A stretch of DNA of 64,000 nucleotides from Mycolicibacterium doricum (GCF_010728155.1 NZ_AP022605.1:1612001-1676000), one strand, 5' to 3'. Numbered from the stretch's first letter, positions 13,443 to 26,660 are shown. The notes: generated by a model from the sequence alone, not told the origin. Numbers and translations: made by a program.

Positions 13443-13467
13443 ACAGAGAACTAGGAGTAGTACGACC

Positions 13468-14031
13468 GTGGCATCGACCGCCGACTTCAAGAACGGGCTT
13501 GTCCTGCAGATCGACGGCCAACTATGGCAGATCGTCGAGTTCCAGCACGTCAAGCCCGGCAAGGGCCCGGCCTTCGTGCGCACCAAGCTCAAGAACGTGG
13601 TGTCCGGCAAGGTCGTCGACAAGACCTACAACGCCGGGGTGAAGGTGGAGACCGCCACCGTCGACCGGCGCGACGCGACGTACCTGTACCGCGACGGTTC
13701 GGATTTCGTCTTCATGGACTCCGAAGACTACGAGCAGCACCCGCTGCCGGAAATGCTCGTCGGCCGCGCCGCGGGCTTTCTGCTCGAGAGCATGCCCGTG
13801 CAGATCGCGTTCCACGACGGCGTCCCGCTGTACCTGGAACTGCCGGTGACTGTCGAACTCGTCGTCACCCACACCGAGCCCGGTCTGCAGGGCGACCGGT
13901 CCAGCGCCGGCACCAAACCGGCGACGGTGGAGACCGGGGCCGAGATCCAGGTGCCGCTGTTCATCAACACCGGCGACAAGCTCAAGATCGATTCGCGGGA
14001 CGGCAGCTACCTCGGCCGCGTCAATGCCTGA
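13468..14031 (+). CDS. efp: Elongation factor P
   Basis: Rescues ribosomes stalled at polyproline stretches. The 187-residue protein has the KOW-like N-domain with the loop [10 protein letters not shown]; the tip residue K32 sits where other bacteria carry a modified Lys or Arg. Two OB domains follow (SEDYEQ, then [20 protein letters not shown]). GTG 13468 is preceded by TAGGAG. No EpmA/YmfI-type modification gene is seen here. Confidence 0.96.
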   Translation: MASTADFKNGLVLQIDGQLWQIVEFQHVKPGKGPAFVRTKLKNVVSGKVVDKTYNAGVKVETATVDRRDATYLYRDGSDFVFMDSEDYEQHPLPEMLVGRAAGFLLESMPVQIAFHDGVPLYLELPVTVELVVTHTEPGLQGDRSSAGTKPATVETGAEIQVPLFINTGDKLKIDSRDGSYLGRVNA

Positions 14032-14057
14032 CCGGCGCCCGGCCGTGCCTGCCCGCC

Positions 14058-14546
14058 ATGTCTGACCGCAAACCGGACCGGGGCCGCCACCAGGCGCGCA
14101 AGCGCGCCGTCGATCTGCTCTTCGAGGCCGAGGCGCGAGGGTTGACCCCCGCCGAGGTCGCGGCCTCGCGCAACAAACTGGCGGGTACACAACCCGACGT
14201 GACCGCGCTGAACCCGTACACGGTCACCGTCGCGCGCGGGGTGACCGACCACCGCGCCCACATCGACGACCTGATCTCGGCGCACCTGCACGGCTGGACG
14301 CTCGACCGGCTACCCGCGGTCGACCGCGCGATCCTGCGGGTCGCGGTCTGGGAATTGCTGCACGCCCAGGACGTCCCCGAACCCGTCGCGGTCGACGAGG
14401 CGGTCGAGCTGGCCAAGCAGTTGTCGACCGACGACTCACCCGGTTTCGTCAACGGTGTGCTCGGCCAGGTCATGCTCGTGACACCTCAGATCCGGGCCGC
14501 CTCGCAGGCGGTGCGCGGATCGGCGCAGGGTCCGTCGGAGGGCTAG
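14058..14546 (+). CDS. nusB: Transcription antitermination factor NusB
   Basis: Partner of NusE (S10) in rRNA antitermination complexes. The all-helical protein of 162 residues begins [21 protein letters not shown], with [21 protein letters not shown] and [12 protein letters not shown] near the C-terminus, all NusB hallmarks. It follows efp by 26 bp and is the last gene of the plus-strand run before the convergent serine hydrolase. Confidence 0.95.
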   Translation: MSDRKPDRGRHQARKRAVDLLFEAEARGLTPAEVAASRNKLAGTQPDVTALNPYTVTVARGVTDHRAHIDDLISAHLHGWTLDRLPAVDRAILRVAVWELLHAQDVPEPVAVDEAVELAKQLSTDDSPGFVNGVLGQVMLVTPQIRAASQAVRGSAQGPSEG

Positions 14547-14709
14547 GAGGTCGTGCTCGCCGGTGGCCGGCGGCTGATCCTGTGGCGTGCCGACACGACT
14601 TGCTCGACGACGGCATCCGGTTGTCCGACGAGCGGCTGCGGGTCAACCAGATCGCGAGCGCCAGACCGGCGATCCCGGCGCCGTTCACGAGGACGGTCGC
14701 AGTGGACAT
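14470..14709 (-). CDS. Uncertain small ORF; possible truncated Rossmann/FAD protein or single-TM peptide
   Basis: ATG 14709 opens a frame starting [21 protein letters not shown]. This could be a GxGxxG dinucleotide-binding strand as in FAD monooxygenases, or a single transmembrane helix followed by basic residues. After about 25 codons it becomes Ser/Arg/Pro-rich and unconvincing, and it ends antisense within nusB. A +1 frame reads more like normal coding sequence before a TAG at about 14543, so a frameshifted remnant is possible. It lies 36 bp downstream of the serine hydrolase on the same strand. I do not assign a function. Confidence 0.3.
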   Translation of the reverse strand: MSTATVLVNGAGIAGLALAIWLTRSRSSDNRMPSSSKSCRHATGSAAGHRRARPPSPPTDPAPIRAPPARRPGSEVSRA

Positions 14710-14744
14710 GGCGACAGGCCAACCGCGCCGGTGCCGACCGGCCG

Positions 14745-15950
14745 TCAAATGCCGAGAGCGGAGTAGGTGCGTCGGACGAACTTCGGTTGCACCGACTGAA
14801 GTTTCATCAACGAGGTGTTGCCTGTGACCGCCGCTGCGGCGTCGGCACCGAAGTTGGGCAGGTTCTGGATGAGGTAGATCAGGATCAGCTCGGCGCTCGG
14901 ATCGGCCTGCCACCACGTGCCGTAGGCGCCGGGCCAGCTGAACGTGCCCAGACCGCCTGGCCCGAACAGCTGACGCGATTTGGCGGGGTCGGTGACCACC
15001 GACAGGTTCAACCCGAAACCCCGCCCGAGCCAGAACGGCATTCCGAGGAACGGATGCTTCTTCTGATCGACGGTCAGCCGATCGGTGCGCATGGACCGCA
15101 CGGATTGCTCCGAGAGGACCCGCACCCCGTCCGCCTCGCCGCCCGCCAGCAGCATCCTGGCGAACCTCAGATAGTCGTCGGCGGTGGAGAACAGGTTCGC
15201 CCCACCCATGCAGAACGGCGGCGTCGTCGTGGTCGGCGGCCCCATCGCATCGTGGCTGAGCGTGTCGTCGGCGGCGATTTTGTACATCGTCGCGACCCGC
15301 CCGCGGTTGTGCGGCGCCACGAAGAATGCGGTGTCCGACATACCCAGCGGCCCGAGGATGCGCTCGGTGAGCACCTCCTGCAGCGATCTGCCCTCGATGC
15401 GTTCCAGCATGATGCCGAGCACGTCGGTGGCGTTGCTGTAGGTCAACCGGTCGCCGGGCTGGTGCTCCAGCGGCAGTGCGCCGATCTCCGCCAGCCACGC
15501 ATCCGGGCTCTGCTTGGCCGAGATCCGGCCGTAGGCGCGCGCCAGCGGCCCGCCGACGGAGAAGAAGTAGGCCAGCCCACTGCGGTGGGTCATCAGATCC
15601 TCGACGGTGATCGCCCTGCGGGCGGGGTGGGTGCGGTCCAGTGGCCCGCCCGGGTCATCGAGTACCCGCATGTCCGCGAGTTCCGGAAGCCAGGTGGTGA
15701 CCGGATCGCCGAGCGCGAAGCGGCCGTTCTCGAGCAGGGTCATGGCTGCCGCCACGGTGACGGGCTTCGTCATCGACGCGATGCGGAATATCGTGTCACG
15801 CTGCATCGGCAGGCGGGCGCCGATGTCGCGGTGACCGAGTTCGTTCACCTGCACCACGCGCCCGGCCTGCCACACGAGCGTGACGGCGCCGGAGAGCAGC
15901 CCGGCGTCGATCGCCTCTCGGATGGACGCTTGGTTGCCGTCGAGATTCAC
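14745..15950 (-). CDS. Beta-lactamase/penicillin-binding-protein-like serine hydrolase
   Basis: Class C-type serine hydrolase (Pfam Beta-lactamase group; includes esterases and D-aminopeptidases), about 401 residues. The nucleophile motif is SMTK (S59, K62 from this start) and the second motif is YSN (Y171). A Gly-rich GPGGLGTFSWPGAYG takes the place of the usual third motif. No signal peptide is visible, suggesting a cytoplasmic lipase/esterase-like role rather than antibiotic resistance. I chose GTG 15950 because TAGCCT lies 7 nt upstream. GTG 15968 would place that promoter box inside the gene. The substrate is unknown. Confidence 0.85.
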   Translation of the reverse strand: MNLDGNQASIREAIDAGLLSGAVTLVWQAGRVVQVNELGHRDIGARLPMQRDTIFRIASMTKPVTVAAAMTLLENGRFALGDPVTTWLPELADMRVLDDPGGPLDRTHPARRAITVEDLMTHRSGLAYFFSVGGPLARAYGRISAKQSPDAWLAEIGALPLEHQPGDRLTYSNATDVLGIMLERIEGRSLQEVLTERILGPLGMSDTAFFVAPHNRGRVATMYKIAADDTLSHDAMGPPTTTTPPFCMGGANLFSTADDYLRFARMLLAGGEADGVRVLSEQSVRSMRTDRLTVDQKKHPFLGMPFWLGRGFGLNLSVVTDPAKSRQLFGPGGLGTFSWPGAYGTWWQADPSAELILIYLIQNLPNFGADAAAAVTGNTSLMKLQSVQPKFVRRTYSALGI

Positions 15951-15957
15951 GCTGCCC

Positions 15958-15963
15958 AGGCTA
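15958..15963 (-). promoter_or_regulatory. -10 box of the serine hydrolase gene (decides its start)
   Basis: TAGCCT read on the minus strand stands 7 nt before GTG 15950. This favours a leaderless transcript and the shorter protein. Confidence 0.4.
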
Positions 15964-16025
15964 GCCACGACGGAGAGGATGCCGCTGCGGTGGTAGGCTT
16001 CCCCGAGTTTGACATCCTTTAACGA

Positions 16026-16043
16026 TCCGTCCGGTGAGGCGGA
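16026..16043 (+). promoter_or_regulatory. PyrR-binding loop in the pyr operon leader, abutting the pyrR ribosome-binding site
   Basis: The RNA UCCG-UCCGGUGAGG-CGGA can form a four-base-pair stem with a ten-base loop. The loop matches the conserved PyrR target UCCNGNGAGG at every fixed position. The stem runs directly into the ribosome-binding site AAGGAGG (16045-16051) of pyrR (GTG 16064). Translational repression by PyrR bound to its own leader has been described for Mycobacterium smegmatis. The same mechanism is inferred here: uridine nucleotides would promote PyrR binding and occlude ribosome entry. No antiterminator/terminator pair is visible, consistent with translational control. A possible -10, TAGGCT, lies at 15994-15999. 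Confidence 0.75.
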
Positions 16044-16063
16044 GAAGGAGGTCTGGATCGCGC

Positions 16064-16639
16064 GTGGGCAGTCCTGACAACCCCGACCGGGAATTGATGA
16101 CCGCGGCGGACGTGGCTCGGACCATTTCCCGTATGGCGCACCAGATCATCGAGAAGACGGCCGTCGACGGCCCCGACGCACCGCGGGTGGTGTTGCTCGG
16201 CATACCCACCCGTGGGGTCACCCTCGCGGCCCGGTTGGCCGAGAAGATCAAGACGTTCTCCGGCGTGACGGTTCCGCACGGCGGACTCGACATCACGCTC
16301 TACCGCGACGATCTGGACATCAAGCCGCCGCGGCCGCTGGAGGACACCTCGATCCCGGCGGGCGGTATCGACAACGCGCTGGTGATCCTGGTCGACGACG
16401 TGCTCTACACCGGGCGTTCGGTACGCGCCGCCCTGGATGCGCTGCGCGACATCGGCCGCCCGAACGTCGTACAACTCGCGGTGCTCGTCGACCGCGGCCA
16501 CCGGGAACTGCCGCTGCGGGCCGACTACGTCGGCAAGAACGTGCCCACGTCGCGCAGTGAGAACGTCAAGGTGCGCCTGGCCGAAACCGACGACGCCGAC
16601 GGCGTCTGGATCGCATCCCACGGAGGGCCGAAACGCTAG
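16064..16639 (+). CDS. pyrR: Bifunctional pyr operon regulator / uracil phosphoribosyltransferase
   Basis: PyrR binds pyr mRNA in response to UMP/UTP and also has UPRTase activity. The 191-residue protein has the PRPP-binding motif [31 protein letters not shown] near residue 50 and [23 protein letters not shown] 16064 lies 12 nt after AAGGAGG; a longer frame from 16034 would run into the RNA regulatory hairpin. Its stop shares a base with the pyrB start. Confidence 0.95.
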   Translation: MGSPDNPDRELMTAADVARTISRMAHQIIEKTAVDGPDAPRVVLLGIPTRGVTLAARLAEKIKTFSGVTVPHGGLDITLYRDDLDIKPPRPLEDTSIPAGGIDNALVILVDDVLYTGRSVRAALDALRDIGRPNVVQLAVLVDRGHRELPLRADYVGKNVPTSRSENVKVRLAETDDADGVWIASHGGPKR

Positions 16640-17589
16640 TGACCAGGCACCTGTTGACCGCCGACGATCTGAACCGCGACGAGGCAACCGCGATCCTCGA
16701 CGACGCCGACCGGTTCAGCCAGGCACTACTCGGGCGCGAGGTCAAGAAGCTCCCGACGCTGCGCGGGCGGACCGTGATCACGATGTTCTACGAGAACTCG
16801 ACGCGCACCCGGGTGTCGTTCGAGGTGGCGGGCAAGTGGATGAGTGCCGACGTGATCAACGTCAGCGCATCCGGTTCGTCTGTCGCCAAGGGTGAGTCGC
16901 TGCGGGACACCGCGCTGACCCTGCGGGCCGCGGGAGCCGACGCGCTGATCATCCGGCATCCCGCGTCGGGTACCGCCCAGCAGCTCGCTCAGTGGACCGC
17001 TTCCGCCGACGGCGGACCGTCGGTGATCAACGCCGGCGACGGCACCCACGAGCACCCCACCCAGGCCCTGCTCGACGCACTGACCCTGCGGCAGCGGCTC
17101 GGCGGCATCGAGGGCAGGCGGGTGGTGATCGTCGGTGACGTGCTGCACAGCCGCGTCGCCCGCTCCAACGTGCTGTTGCTGCACACCCTCGGTGCGGAGG
17201 TGGTGTTGGTGGCGCCGCCGACATTGCTGCCCGTCGGCGTGCACCAGTGGCCGGTCACGGTCTCGCACGAGCTGGACGCCGAACTGCCCGCGGCCGACGC
17301 CGTGCTGCTGCTGCGGGTACAGGCCGAGCGGATGAACGGCGGGTTCTTCCCGTCGGCGCGCGAGTACTCGGTGCGCTACGGCCTGTCGGACAAGCGTCAG
17401 GCGCTGCTGTCGGATTCGGCGGTGGTGCTGCACCCGGGGCCGATGTTGCGCGGTATGGAGATCTCCTCCTCGGTGGCGGACTCCCCGCAGTCCGCGGTAC
17501 TGCAGCAGGTGTCCAACGGTGTGCACGTCCGGATGGCGGTGCTCTTCCATCTGCTCGTCGGTGCGCAACAGGAGGCGATCAGCGCATGA
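16639..17589 (+). CDS. pyrB: Aspartate carbamoyltransferase catalytic chain
   Basis: Second step of pyrimidine synthesis: carbamoyl phosphate plus aspartate gives carbamoyl aspartate. At 316 residues it has the carbamoyl-phosphate motif [26 protein letters not shown], and the aspartate-loop region [17 protein letters not shown] is near the C-terminus. No regulatory chain PyrI is present, as is normal for actinobacteria. The ATGA junction couples it to pyrC. Confidence 0.96.
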   Translation: MTRHLLTADDLNRDEATAILDDADRFSQALLGREVKKLPTLRGRTVITMFYENSTRTRVSFEVAGKWMSADVINVSASGSSVAKGESLRDTALTLRAAGADALIIRHPASGTAQQLAQWTASADGGPSVINAGDGTHEHPTQALLDALTLRQRLGGIEGRRVVIVGDVLHSRVARSNVLLLHTLGAEVVLVAPPTLLPVGVHQWPVTVSHELDAELPAADAVLLLRVQAERMNGGFFPSAREYSVRYGLSDKRQALLSDSAVVLHPGPMLRGMEISSSVADSPQSAVLQQVSNGVHVRMAVLFHLLVGAQQEAISA

Positions 17590-18953
17590 CTTCGTACAAT
17601 CCCGGGTCGCTGCGCTCCTGCCCGCCGGTCGTGATCCGAGGTGTGCGTCTCTACGGGGAGGGTGAACCCGTCGACGTGCTCGTCGAGGACGGTCAGGTCG
17701 CCGACATCGGTGTGAGCCTGCGCGTTCGGGAGAACGCCGAGGCCTTCGACGCACGCGGCCAGATCTTGCTGCCCGGATTCGTCGACCTGCACACCCATCT
17801 GCGGGAGCCCGGCCGCGAATACGCCGAGGACATCGAAACCGGTTCGGCTGCAGCGGCTCTCGGCGGCTACACGGCGGTCTTCGCGATGGCCAACACCACG
17901 CCGGTCGCCGACAGCCCGGTCGTCACCGATCACGTGTGGCACCGGGGACAGCAGGTGGGGCTGGTCGACGTGCACCCGGTCGGCGCCGTCACGATGGGGC
18001 TGCAAGGCAAACAGCTCACCGAGATGGGCATGATGGCCGCCGGTGTGGCGCAGGTGCGGATGTTCTCCGACGACGGTGTCTGCGTGGACGACCCGCTGGT
18101 CATGCGGCGCGCACTGGAGTATGCCTCCGGCCTGGGCGTGTTGATCGCCCAGCACGCCGAGGAACCTCGCCTCACCGTCGGCGCCGTCGCCCACGAGGGG
18201 CCCAACGCGGCCCGGCTCGGCCTCACCGGCTGGCCACGGGCGGCCGAGGAGTCGATCGTCATCCGGGACGCTCTGCTGGCGCGTGACGCCGGTGCCCGTG
18301 TCCACATCTGCCATGCCTCCGCCGCGGGCACCGTCGAACTGGTGAGGTGGGCCAAGGAGCGCGGGATCAAGATCACCGCCGAGGTCACACCGCACCATCT
18401 GCTGCTCGACGACAGCCGCCTGGCGACCTACGACGGCCGCAACCGGGTCAACCCGCCGCTGCGTGAGGCCGGTGACGCCGAGGCGCTGCGCCAGGCCCTG
18501 GCCGACGGCGTCATCGACTGTGTGGCAACCGACCATGCGCCGCACGCCGACCACGAGAAGATGTGCGAGTTCGCCGCCGCCCGGCCCGGGATGCTGGGAC
18601 TGCAGACTGCGCTGTCGGTGGTGGTGCGGACCATGGTCGAGCCCGGCCTGCTGACCTGGCGCGACGTGGCGCGGGTGATGAGCGAGGCGCCGGCCGGCAT
18701 CGTCGGGCTACCCGATCACGGCCGGCCACTGGAGGTCGGCGAGCCGGCCAACCTGACCGTCGTCGACCCCGACGCCACCTGGACGGTCTCGGGCGCCGCA
18801 ATGGCCAGCCGCTCCGACAACACACCGTACGAGTCGATGGCGCTGCCCGCCGCTGTCACGCTGACCATGTTGCGCGGCAGGGTCACCGCCCGCGACGGGA
18901 AGAGCCCGGCACCGGTGGGCAGGAGCGAAGCGACCGGGGGGTCGGCACAGTGA
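17586..18953 (+). CDS. pyrC: Dihydroorotase, with repeat-derived terminal extensions
   Basis: Zinc amidohydrolase that cyclises carbamoyl aspartate to dihydroorotate. It shows the metal-binding [31 protein letters not shown] and ATDHAPH (catalytic Asp). At 455 residues it is longer than the usual 425-430. The N-terminal PGSLRSCPP and the C-terminal VGRSEATGG are both encoded by copies of a dispersed GC-rich repeat (17606-17622 minus, 18918-18934 plus). These additions look like repeat insertions tolerated at the protein ends. Confidence 0.95.
   Translation: MTSYNPGSLRSCPPVVIRGVRLYGEGEPVDVLVEDGQVADIGVSLRVRENAEAFDARGQILLPGFVDLHTHLREPGREYAEDIETGSAAAALGGYTAVFAMANTTPVADSPVVTDHVWHRGQQVGLVDVHPVGAVTMGLQGKQLTEMGMMAAGVAQVRMFSDDGVCVDDPLVMRRALEYASGLGVLIAQHAEEPRLTVGAVAHEGPNAARLGLTGWPRAAEESIVIRDALLARDAGARVHICHASAAGTVELVRWAKERGIKITAEVTPHHLLLDDSRLATYDGRNRVNPPLREAGDAEALRQALADGVIDCVATDHAPHADHEKMCEFAAARPGMLGLQTALSVVVRTMVEPGLLTWRDVARVMSEAPAGIVGLPDHGRPLEVGEPANLTVVDPDATWTVSGAAMASRSDNTPYESMALPAAVTLTMLRGRVTARDGKSPAPVGRSEATGGSAQ
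17606..17622 (-). repeat. Dispersed gene-end repeat, copy 1 (pyrC N-terminus)
   Basis: On the minus strand this is GGCAGGAGCGCAGCGAC. It belongs to the core GGCAGGAGCGNAGCGAC, also found at 18918-18934 and 46098-46114. Here it lies in frame within the first codons of pyrC. Confidence 0.6.
18918..18934 (+). repeat. Dispersed gene-end repeat, copy 2 (pyrC C-terminus)
   Basis: GGCAGGAGCGAAGCGAC, the same 17-bp core as copy 1 but in the opposite orientation, encoding part of the extra C-terminal residues of PyrC. Confidence 0.6.
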
Positions 18954-19450
18954 ACACCGGAACGCTGGTCACCTCGCTTGTCCTGGCGGTGGTGATCGTC
19001 GTGGCGATCGGACTGCTGATCCGGGCCATGATGCGCGGCTGGCGCAGGCGTGCCCAGCGGCAGGTGGAGTTGATCGGCAAGCTCCCGCCGCTGCCTGACA
19101 CGGTGAGTCAAACCATCATCCCGCCGATGAAGGGGCTCTACGTCGGCTGCACGCTGGCGCCGCACTGGCACGACCGGGTCGTGGTGGGTGATCTCGGGTA
19201 CCGCACGAAGGCGGTCCTGACCCGGTTCCCGGAGGGAATCATGGTGCAGCGCAGCGGAGCTCACTCGATCTGGATCCCCGCGGAGTCGGTGACCGCGATC
19301 CGCGCCGAGCGCGGCATGGTTGGCAAAGCCCTCACCCATGAGGGCATCCTGGCCATCAGATGGCGGCTGCCGTCGGGCACCGAGATCGACACCGGATTCC
19401 GCGGCGACGACCGCACCAAGTACGACCGCTGGCTGGAGGAAGTAGCGTGA
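18950..19450 (+). CDS. Membrane-anchored protein of the pyr operon (Rv1382-like)
   Basis: A 166-residue protein with one N-terminal transmembrane helix (about residues 7-25) followed by a basic stop-transfer [14 protein letters not shown] soluble beta-rich domain resembles a PH-like fold ([32 protein letters not shown]). A homologue sits between pyrC and carA in Mycobacterium tuberculosis (Rv1382). Its start overlaps the pyrC stop and its stop overlaps the carA start, so it is expressed with pyrimidine genes. The function is unknown; a link to pyrimidine metabolism is only inferred from position. Confidence 0.8.
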   Translation: MNTGTLVTSLVLAVVIVVAIGLLIRAMMRGWRRRAQRQVELIGKLPPLPDTVSQTIIPPMKGLYVGCTLAPHWHDRVVVGDLGYRTKAVLTRFPEGIMVQRSGAHSIWIPAESVTAIRAERGMVGKALTHEGILAIRWRLPSGTEIDTGFRGDDRTKYDRWLEEVA

Positions 19451-20606
19451 GTGGCAGCGAGAAGCGAAGTGGATCGGGCATCGATACGCGCATGGCCCTT
19501 CTCGTCCTGGAGGACGGGCGGGTCTTCACCGGGGCGCCCTACGGCGCCGTCGGGCAGACGCTCGGGGAGGCGGTGTTCTCGACCGGGATGTCGGGATATC
19601 AGGAGACGCTCACCGATCCGAGCTACTACGGGCAGATCGTGGTCGCGACCGCACCGCAAATCGGCAACACGGGCTGGAACCACGAGGACACCGAGAGCCG
19701 CGACCACAGGATCTGGGTCGCCGGCTACGCCGTGCGGGACCCGTCGCCGCGCGCCTCGAGCTGGCGCGCCACCAGCACCCTCGACGACGAACTGGTCCGC
19801 CAGGGCGTCGTCGGCATCGCCGGTATCGACACCCGTGCCCTGGTGCGCCACCTGCGCACCCGCGGCGCGATGAAGGCGGGCATCTTCAGTGGTGAGGAGG
19901 CTGCCGCACCCGTTTCGGAACTGCTCGAGCGGGTCCGCAGCCAACCGGCCATGCTCGGCGCGAGCCTGGCCGGGAGGGTCAGCACCCACGAGGTCTACAT
20001 CGTAGAACCCGAGGGGACGCATCGGTTCAATGTCGCGGCGATCGACCTCGGCATCAAGACCAACACCCCGCGGAACTTCGCGCGGCGCGGCATCCGCAGC
20101 CATGTCTTGCCCGCCGGCGCCACGTTCGAACAGATCGCCGATCTGAAGCCCGACGGGGTGTTCCTGTCCAATGGGCCGGGCGACCCGGCCACCGCCGATC
20201 ACGTCGTAGAGGTCACCCGCGGCGTGCTCGGCGCCGGGATCCCGCTGTTCGGCATCTGCTTCGGCAACCAGATCCTCGGCCGGGCGCTCGGCCGCGGCAC
20301 CTACAAGATGGTGTTCGGGCACCGCGGCATCAATGTGCCGGTGATGGACCACGCCACCGGTCGCGTCGCGATCACCGCGCAAAACCACGGGTTCGCCCTC
20401 GAAGGCGAAGCGGGTGAGCGCTTCGACACCCCGTTCGGCGAGGCGATCGTGAGCCACACCTGCGCCAACGACGGGGTCGTGGAAGGCGTCAAACTGGTCA
20501 ACGGGCGGGCGTTCTCGGTGCAATACCACCCGGAGGCGGCGGCGGGCCCGCACGATGCGAACTATCTGTTCGACCAGTTCATCGACCAAATGGCAGAGGA
20601 GAAGTA

Positions 20607-20607
<1 letters not shown>
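19447..20607 (+). CDS. carA: Carbamoyl-phosphate synthase small subunit
   Basis: Glutamine amidotransferase subunit that delivers ammonia to CarB. The 386-residue protein contains [18 protein letters not shown], the nucleophile C271 in [10 protein letters not shown], and the His/Glu pair in [12 protein letters not shown]. The start is GTG 19447, preceded by GGAGGAAG and coupled to the upstream stop. The conserved family start is nearer ATG 19492, which has no Shine-Dalgarno sequence, so about 15 N-terminal residues are extra. It overlaps carB as TAATG. Confidence 0.95.
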
Positions 20608-23948
<3,341 letters not shown>

Positions 23949-23949
23949 G

Positions 23950-24765
23950 GTGCGCAGCTTCGGGCGCCGGCTCGCCGAGGCGGTGTCCGAACGGGGTCCG
24001 CTGTGCCCGGGCATCGACCCGCACCCGGAGCTGCTGACGTCGTGGGGTCTACCGGTCGGCGCCGACGGTCTGCGCCGGTTCTGTGATATCTGCGTGAGCG
24101 CGTTCGCGGGCCTCGCGATCGTCAAACCACAGGTGGCCTTTTTCGAGGCGTACGGCGCCGCGGGGTACGCGGTGCTCGAACACACCATGGCCGCCCTGCG
24201 CTCGGAAGGCGTGCTGGTGCTGGCCGACGCCAAACGCGGTGACATCGGGTCCACAATGGCCGCTTACGCCCGGGCGTGGGCGGGGGAGTCGCCATTGGCC
24301 GCCGACGCGGTGACCGCGTCGCCGTATCTAGGCTTTGGCGCGTTGCAGCCGCTGCTCGACGCCGCCGCGCGGCACGGGTCGGGTGTGTTCGTGCTCGCCG
24401 CCACGTCGAACCCCGAAGGCGCCGGCGTACAGCGCGCCCGGATCGAGGGCCGCACCGTGGCGCAGTCGGTCGTGGACGCGGCGGCGGCGGTGAACCGCGT
24501 CGCCGAAGGGCCCGGGTCGGTCGGCGTGGTCGTCGGCGCCACGGTGACCGCACCGCCCGATGTCAGCGCTCTGGGGGGTCCGGTGTTGGTGCCGGGCGTC
24601 GGCGCGCAGGGCGGCCGCCCGGAGGCGCTCGCCGGCCTTGGGCGGGCCCGTCCGGGCCAGCTGCTGCCGACCGTGTCGCGGGAGGTGCTGCGCGTCGGGC
24701 CGGACGTCGCCGCGTTGCGCGACGCGGCGGAGCGGATGCGCGACGCGGTGGCGTACCTGGCCTGA
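23950..24765 (+). CDS. pyrF: Orotidine 5'-phosphate decarboxylase (type 2)
   Basis: Final step to UMP. The 271-residue protein belongs to the longer, group 2 OMPDC family typical of mycobacteria. The catalytic Asp-Lys array is in [13 protein letters not shown], with [10 protein letters not shown] at the N-terminus and [12 protein letters not shown] binding phosphate. GTG 23950 follows the carB stop by one base. This is the last gene of the pyr operon. Confidence 0.95.
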   Translation: MRSFGRRLAEAVSERGPLCPGIDPHPELLTSWGLPVGADGLRRFCDICVSAFAGLAIVKPQVAFFEAYGAAGYAVLEHTMAALRSEGVLVLADAKRGDIGSTMAAYARAWAGESPLAADAVTASPYLGFGALQPLLDAAARHGSGVFVLAATSNPEGAGVQRARIEGRTVAQSVVDAAAAVNRVAEGPGSVGVVVGATVTAPPDVSALGGPVLVPGVGAQGGRPEALAGLGRARPGQLLPTVSREVLRVGPDVAALRDAAERMRDAVAYLA

Positions 24766-24950
24766 TCGCCTCGAGGTGGGCACCACATCGACTGTGACGT
24801 GGTGGCGAGAAATCAATCCCAGAAGCGCCGTGCTTCGCAGTCGGCGACGATCGAAAGTAGGTAGCGCGGCGGACCCCTGCTTTCAGGTATGGGGGTGAGC
24901 GCGTCAAGTTCGTGCTTTGGGTGGCCACTGCGCGGGTACGGTTGCGGCGT
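24766..24950. other. Gap between pyrF and the insertion element
   Basis: No gene seen. A weak inverted repeat CACCAC/GTGGTG near 24782-24806 could help end the pyr transcript. CGTCAAGTT at 24902-24910 recurs at 26691-26699, at the other side of the element. Confidence 0.4.
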
Positions 24951-24955
24951 GTTGA

Positions 24956-24986
24956 AACATTAGATGGTTGATCGCTGTCTAATGTT
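24956..24986 (+). repeat. Left-end hairpin of the IS200/IS605 element
   Basis: AACATTAGA (24956-24964) and TCTAATGTT (24978-24986) are perfectly complementary, giving a 9-bp stem with a 13-nt loop. It is AT-rich and stands out from the flanking GC-rich DNA. Such subterminal hairpins are what TnpA recognises. Confidence 0.7.
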
Positions 24987-25391
24987 GTCGGGTGTGGGTG
25001 TTACGTTGCGGACGAACGCGAATATCGCGTTCCAGTGCGCCTATCACGTCGTCTGGTGCCCGAAATACAGACGCAAGGTGATCGGCGGGCGGATGGAGCA
25101 GCGGCTCAAGGACATCATCGTCGAGGTGATCGAGGAGAAGGGGGCATGGTTGATCGAGATGGAGACCATGCCTGAGCACGTGCATCTGCTGGTGGAGGTC
25201 GACCCGCAGTTGGGGGTTCACAAGCTGGTGAAGGCCATCAAGGGCAGGTCCTCGCGGCTGCTGCGGCAGGAGTTCCGTGGCTGAAATCGCGGTTGCCGAC
25301 ATTGTGGACGAACTCGTATTTCGTGGCGACGGTGGGTGGGGCACCGTTGTCGGTGATCAACCGCTACGTCGAGTCGCAGAAGGATCGTTGA
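24982..25391 (+). pseudogene. tnpA: IS200-type transposase TnpA, inactivated by a -1 frameshift
   Basis: Y1 transposase that would cut and rejoin single-stranded element ends. The first part carries AYHVVWCPKYRRKV and the HUH motif MPEHVHLLVEV. After KGRSSRLLRQEF the frame terminates at TGA 25282-25284 because a C is missing at 25275-25276 (TTCCGTGG where TTCCCGTGG is expected). Restoring one C gives PWLKSRLPTLWTNSYFVATV and SVINRYVESQKDR, ending at TGA 25391. The catalytic tyrosine lies in that displaced part, so the HUH site and nucleophile are now separated. A sequencing error or programmed frameshift is possible. The start is uncertain (ATG 24982 or GTG 24994). Confidence 0.85.
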
Positions 25392-25395
25392 GATC

Positions 25396-26652
25396 GTGGT
25401 GACGGGGCGGCGGTTTCGGGTGGAGTTCACCGACGCGCAGGCGGTGTTCGCCGAGCAGATCGGGGCAGTGTGTCGGGCGGTGTGGAACACCGGGTTGGAG
25501 CAGCGCGGTGAATACCGCCGGCGCGGGGCGTGGATGAACTACGGGCCCCAGGCCAAAGAGTTGGCCGAAGCCAAGACGGAGCATTCGTGGCTCAGAGACG
25601 TTCCGGGGCACTGCCTGCAGCAGACACTGATGGATCTGGATAAGGCGTGCCGTGAGCACGGGACGTTTCGGGTGCATTGGCGTTCGGGTCGGCGGTGGGC
25701 GCCGTCGTTCCGGTTCCCCGAGGGCAACAAGATGGTGGTGGAGAAGCTCAGCTGCAAACATGCGCGGGTGAAGCTGCCCAAGCTTGGGTGGGTGAAATTC
25801 CGGGCGTCACGCAGCCTGCAGGGGGAAACCGTCTGCTCGGCCACCCTGTCGCGGGGCGGTGCGCACTGGTTCGTGTCGTTGCTCGTCGACGACGGGATCG
25901 CGGCCCCGGCAGAGCACGCCGCCCCGGGGACCGCGGTGGGGGTGGATCGTGGTGTGGTGGTGGCCACCAGCGACGGTGAGCTGGCTGACCGGGAGTTCGT
26001 CACGACCGGTGAACGCCGCCGCCTGGTAGCGCTGCAACGCAGGCTGTCCCGCGCGGCCAAGGGGTCGGCAAACCGCACCAAGACCCGGCGGGCTCTGGCG
26101 AAGTTGCGGGCCACTGAGCGGCACCGCCGCCAGGATTTCTGCGTCCAGACCGCGCACCGCCTGGCCCAGTCGAACGCAGTCGTGGTGCTCGAAGATCTCA
26201 AGACCCGCAACATGACGCGCCGTGCTGCTCGGGTCGAAGATCCCGGCAACGCCGGGGCGTTCCTGCCGAACGGCGCGTCGAGTAAATCAGGTTTGAATCG
26301 GGCTGTACTGGGGAAAGGATGGTATCGGTTCGAGCAAGCGTTGATGTCTGTGTCGCGTTATACCGGGACACAGGTGATCAAGGTTCCGGCGGCCTTCACG
26401 TCGCAACGGTGTCCGGTGTGTGGGCATGTTGACCCGAAGTCCCGTGAGAGCCAAGCGGTGTTTCGGTGCACAAACTGCCCGCACGGGCCCGTACACGCTG
26501 ATGTGAACGCCGCCAAGAATGTCAAGAATGTATTGGCCGCAGGGCTTGCGGTCACCGCCTGCCGAGAAACCACAGCGCCTGCGGGTGTTGCGGTGACGTC
26601 GACGCAGGAACCAGCAGGAAACCGCGAGGAATTACTGCTCCAACCCGTCTAA
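25396..26652 (+). CDS. tnpB: RNA-guided endonuclease TnpB
   Basis: TnpB proteins are RNA-guided, RuvC-type nucleases, ancestors of Cas12, that cut DNA at the vacated donor site. This 418-residue copy looks complete. The RuvC acidic triad is D184 (VGVDRGVVVA), E266 (VVVLEDLKT) and D369 (VHADVNAAKNV). A four-Cys zinc finger (C339, C342, C358, C361) lies between the last two. GTG 25396 follows the tnpA end by 4 bp. A guide RNA would be expected to overlap the tnpB 3' end and right end. Because tnpA is broken, this is an intact nuclease in a stranded element. Confidence 0.93.
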   Translation: MVTGRRFRVEFTDAQAVFAEQIGAVCRAVWNTGLEQRGEYRRRGAWMNYGPQAKELAEAKTEHSWLRDVPGHCLQQTLMDLDKACREHGTFRVHWRSGRRWAPSFRFPEGNKMVVEKLSCKHARVKLPKLGWVKFRASRSLQGETVCSATLSRGGAHWFVSLLVDDGIAAPAEHAAPGTAVGVDRGVVVATSDGELADREFVTTGERRRLVALQRRLSRAAKGSANRTKTRRALAKLRATERHRRQDFCVQTAHRLAQSNAVVVLEDLKTRNMTRRAARVEDPGNAGAFLPNGASSKSGLNRAVLGKGWYRFEQALMSVSRYTGTQVIKVPAAFTSQRCPVCGHVDPKSRESQAVFRCTNCPHGPVHADVNAAKNVKNVLAAGLAVTACRETTAPAGVAVTSTQEPAGNREELLLQPV

Positions 26653-26660
26653 CAGGTTGG
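26640..26660 (+). repeat. Right-end hairpin at the tnpB 3' end
   Basis: CCAACC (26640-26645) and GGTTGG (26655-26660) form a 6-bp stem around CGTCTAACA, overlapping the tnpB stop. A second, degenerate C-run/G-run hairpin follows at about 26662-26688. Both lie where TnpB guide (omega) RNA scaffolds are usually encoded. Confidence 0.5.
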
